7,311 nucleotides of DNA, from the NCBI GenBank assembly GCA_905235825.1, contig CAJONH010000192.1:1-7311 (forward strand), written 5' to 3'. The notes beneath the pieces were generated by a model, which did no database searches, had not been told where the DNA came from, and saw only the letters and a program-made list of their open reading frames with translations. Shown here piece by piece: positions 5,486-7,311 of the stretch (position 1 is its first letter; each line of letters begins with the position of its first letter). Source of the DNA: Candidatus Gastranaerophilales bacterium (GTDB taxonomy: Bacteria; Cyanobacteriota; Vampirovibrionia; Gastranaerophilales; Gastranaerophilaceae). The position numbers were made by a program, and so were the translations under genes.

Positions 5486-7009
5486 ATGAAAAAGAGAGTC
5501 TTGCTTTGTATTATGGATGGCTGGGGAATTGCGGTGGATAGCCCTAAAGATGCAACAAAAGCAGCGAAAACACCAAATATTGATAAATATTACAAAGAAG
5601 AAAAAAATATACAAATATATGCAGACGGCGAACATGTAGGTTTACCCGAAGGTCAAATGGGAAATTCCGAAGTAGGTCATTTGAATATTGGGGCAGGAAG
5701 AATTGTTTATCAGGATTTAACAAGAATTAATAAGTCAATTAAAGACGGTGATTTTTATACAAACGAAAAATTTTTGGAAGCAGTTGAACATGTTAGAAAA
5801 AATAATTCGGCGCTGCATTTATTCGGACTCGTTTCAACAGGCGGTGTTCACAGTTCTTTAGACCATATTTTAGCATTAATTGAATTTGCGAAACGTCAAA
5901 AACTAACAAAAGTATATTTGCATGCCTTTTTAGACGGCAGAGATACTCCGCCCAAAAGTGCTGTTGAGTTCTTAGAAATTGTTGAAAAAAAATTAAAAGA
6001 AGCAGGTCTGCCGCCTGTTGCCTCTGTTTCCGGAAGATATTATGCGATGGATAGAGATAACAGATGGGATAGAGTTGAAAAAGCCTATAACATGCTTGTT
6101 CTTGGTGAAGGAAATAAAGCAGACAGTGCAATTGAAGCAGTAAAAGAATCTTATAAAAAAGATATTACTGACGAATTTGTTGAACCAACCGTAATAAATG
6201 TTCCAAATTCAAGAATTGAAGATAATGATGCAATTATTTTCTTTAATTTCAGACCCGATAGAGCAAGAGAAATTTCAAAAGCAATTAATTTTGAAAATTT
6301 TGACGGATTTAAAAGAAAAGCAGTAAGAAAAAATCTATATTATGTAACATTCAAACAGTATGACATTACATTCCCATTTCCCGTTGCTTTTGAACCGCAG
6401 CCATTAACAAATATACTCGGCGAATGGCTGGACAAGAAAGGTATACACCAATTCAGAACGGCTGAAACAGAAAAATATGCTCATGTTACCTTCTTTTTCA
6501 ATGGCGGTATAGATGAACCTAATAAGTTGGAAACGAGAGTTTTAATTAATTCACCGAAAGTGGCAACTTATGACCTTCAGCCGGAAATGAGTGCTTTTGC
6601 CGTTTGTGATGAAGTATTAAAAGCACTGGATAACGAAGAATACGGGTTTATACTTGTAAATTTTGCAAATCCCGATATGGTCGGTCATACAGGTGTAATG
6701 GAAGCTGCCGTTAAAGCATGTGAAACAGTTGATACCTGTGTTGGGAAAATTGTTGATAAAGCAAAACAAAAAGATGTTGCCGTTGTATTGACAGCTGATC
6801 ACGGTAATGCGGAATATATGGAGGATAAAGTCACACATTCACCGTATACTGCTCATACAACAAATCCTGTTCCTTTATTTGTAATTAATGCGGGAAATAT
6901 TAAATTAAAAAATACAGGAGCATTGTGCGATATAGCACCTACTGTTTTAGATATTTTAAATATAGAAAAACCAAAAGAAATGACTGGAGAATCGCTAATA
7001 GAAAAATAA
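5486..7009 (+). CDS. gpmI: 2,3-bisphosphoglycerate-independent phosphoglycerate mutase
   Basis: Interconverts 3-phosphoglycerate and 2-phosphoglycerate in glycolysis and gluconeogenesis (EC 5.4.2.12). It needs two divalent metal ions, usually manganese, and works through a phosphoserine intermediate in the cytoplasm. The 507 residues match the usual length of about 510. Metal-site and catalytic residues are in place: Asp11 in MDGWG, nucleophile Ser61 in GQMGNSEVGH (56-65), Asp397 and His401 in NPDMVGH (395-401), Asp438 and His439 in TADHGNAE (436-443), and His457 in AHTTNPVP. The substrate-binding inserted domain contains HSSLDH (122-127), GRDTPP (151-156), GRYYAMDRDNRWDR (183-196) and NFRPDRAR (254-261). 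The gene has its own promoter and is followed by tRNA-Met after 55 bases with no clear hairpin terminator. Nothing is truncated and no key residue is missing. Confidence 0.97.
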   Translation: MKKRVLLCIMDGWGIAVDSPKDATKAAKTPNIDKYYKEEKNIQIYADGEHVGLPEGQMGNSEVGHLNIGAGRIVYQDLTRINKSIKDGDFYTNEKFLEAVEHVRKNNSALHLFGLVSTGGVHSSLDHILALIEFAKRQKLTKVYLHAFLDGRDTPPKSAVEFLEIVEKKLKEAGLPPVASVSGRYYAMDRDNRWDRVEKAYNMLVLGEGNKADSAIEAVKESYKKDITDEFVEPTVINVPNSRIEDNDAIIFFNFRPDRAREISKAINFENFDGFKRKAVRKNLYYVTFKQYDITFPFPVAFEPQPLTNILGEWLDKKGIHQFRTAETEKYAHVTFFFNGGIDEPNKLETRVLINSPKVATYDLQPEMSAFAVCDEVLKALDNEEYGFILVNFANPDMVGHTGVMEAAVKACETVDTCVGKIVDKAKQKDVAVVLTADHGNAEYMEDKVTHSPYTAHTTNPVPLFVINAGNIKLKNTGALCDIAPTVLDILNIEKPKEMTGESLIEK

Positions 7010-7022
7010 ACATTAAAAGGTA

Positions 7023-7051
7023 TTGTAATTTTTTTATTATTGTAAGATAAT
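7023..7051 (+). promoter_or_regulatory. Candidate promoter of the tRNA gene
   Basis: TTGTAA (7023-7028) and GATAAT (7046-7051) are 17 bases apart, matching the consensus at four and five of six positions. Transcription would start near 7058, a few bases before the mature 5' end at 7065. Read-through from gpmI is also possible because no hairpin terminator separates them. Confidence 0.5.
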
Positions 7052-7064
7052 TAAATAAGAAAAT

Positions 7065-7138
7065 GGCTGAGTAGCTCAGTTGGTGAGAGCGTACGGCTCA
7101 TACCCGTAAGGTCGACGGTTCGAATCCATCCTCAGCTA
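7065..7138 (+). tRNA. tRNA-Met (CAT), elongator type
   Basis: A complete 74-base cloverleaf: acceptor arms 7065-7071 and 7131-7137 with a closing G-U wobble, D-stem GCTC/GAGC (7074-7077, 7087-7090), anticodon stem TACGG/CCGTA (7092-7096, 7104-7108), loop CTCATAC with anticodon CAT at 7099-7101, T-loop TTCGAAT (7119-7125), and discriminator A at 7138. It lacks the first-pair mismatch and the three G-C anticodon-stem pairs of initiators, and its anticodon arm resembles the Bacillus-type elongator tRNA-Met. A CAT anticodon modified to lysidine (isoleucine) is a less likely alternative. The CCA end is not encoded; seven Ts (7139-7145) follow at once and may help end transcription. The third T-stem pair is C7116 against A7128, a mismatch. 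Confidence 0.95.
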
Positions 7139-7159
7139 TTTTTTTATGTTATACCAATC

Positions 7160-7207
7160 GAATTTCAACTGCTATTGCAGTTTCATTCTCTTGGAGCGTA
7201 CGGCTCC
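7160..7207. repeat. Pair of small hairpins in a GC-richer patch after the tRNA
   Basis: The first hairpin is AACTGC (7167-7172), TATT, GCAGTT (7177-7182), extended by GAAT (7160-7163) and ATTC (7185-7188) around a small internal loop. The second is GGAGC (7193-7197), GTACG, GCTCC (7203-7207), followed by a CCCTCTCCCTCG stretch. The region is non-coding as far as I can see and GC-richer than its surroundings. Neither hairpin has a proper T-tract. It could be a dispersed intergenic repeat or part of the 3' end of the gene arriving from the right. Confidence 0.45.
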
Positions 7208-7232
7208 CTCTCCCTCGAAAGACAACTATAAA

Positions 7233-7311
7233 TTAAACTAAAGAATTTTGAATATTTTTAAAATCGATTTCATAACCTAAAATTTCGGAAATTAATAATA
7301 CTTCATTATAA
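7233..7311 (-). CDS. Probable C-terminal tail of a minus-strand gene (partial)
   Basis: Reading the minus strand from the right edge, 25 codons (7310 down to 7236) encode a tail starting YNEVLLISEILGYEID and ending in NSLV, then a TAA stop at 7233-7235. The residue mix, with alternating hydrophobic positions and balanced charge, looks like real protein, and the frame is open to the window edge. The start and most of the gene lie outside, so no family can be assigned. A chance open frame of this length is possible in AT-rich DNA. Confidence 0.45.
   Translation of the reverse strand, partial: YNEVLLISEILGYEIDFKNIQNSLV

Noticed and set aside
5486..7009. gpmI as the missing homoserine kinase of the phosphoglycerate-mutase-like family
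   Set aside because: Those kinases belong to the shorter archaeal-type mutase branch. This protein is full length with every hallmark of the classic bacterial GpmI, including Ser61 and the arginine-rich substrate motifs.
7146..7241. Plus-strand frame of 31 codons after the tRNA
   Set aside because: No ribosome site, and it reads through the hairpin block; the composition gives no sign of coding.

Overview
The window comes from an AT-rich bacterial chromosome and looks like ordinary housekeeping sequence with one accessory-type surface or effector-like gene beside it. Low GC, strong AGGAG-type ribosome binding sites, a Firmicutes-style elongator tRNA-Met without encoded CCA, and a large EF-hand protein lacking a signal peptide together suggest a gut-type, low-GC bacterium. 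My best guess is the non-photosynthetic cyanobacterial relatives (Gastranaerophilales/Vampirovibrionia), but this rests on general resemblance, not on a marker gene, and a Firmicute-like host is not excluded.

Layout. Positions 1-47 hold a two-tier hairpin that probably ends an upstream gene outside the window. Positions 48-309 are an AT-rich leader with several perfect inverted repeats. A 743-residue protein (310-2541, +) follows: one canonical EF-hand near the N-terminus, an unrecognised central domain, a 119-residue Ser-Thr-Gly linker encoded by a 9-bp minisatellite of about 40 units, and a duplicated C-terminal half whose units resemble annexin repeats. A strong bidirectional terminator (2567-2598) separates it from the convergent hom-thrC operon on the minus strand (homoserine dehydrogenase 3696-4967, threonine synthase 2619-3686), two steps of threonine synthesis with the intervening homoserine kinase absent here. 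A shared divergent spacer leads to a 75-residue Ala/Gly/Ser-rich protein (5136-5363, +) with its own RBS and a very strong terminator. Next, with its own near-consensus promoter, is gpmI (5486-7009, +), the cofactor-independent phosphoglycerate mutase of glycolysis, then an elongator tRNA-Met (7065-7138). The right end has a small GC-rich hairpin cluster and what appears to be the C-terminal tail of a minus-strand gene entering from outside the window (7233-7311).

The metabolic genes are unremarkable. The parts deserving attention are the EF-hand/annexin-like protein with its hypervariable-looking linker, the 75-residue protein, a C-A mismatch in the tRNA T-stem, and a 13-nt copy of tRNA sequence about 100 bp downstream of the tRNA. 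I see no CRISPR array, insertion sequence, transposase, integrase or recognisable defence system.
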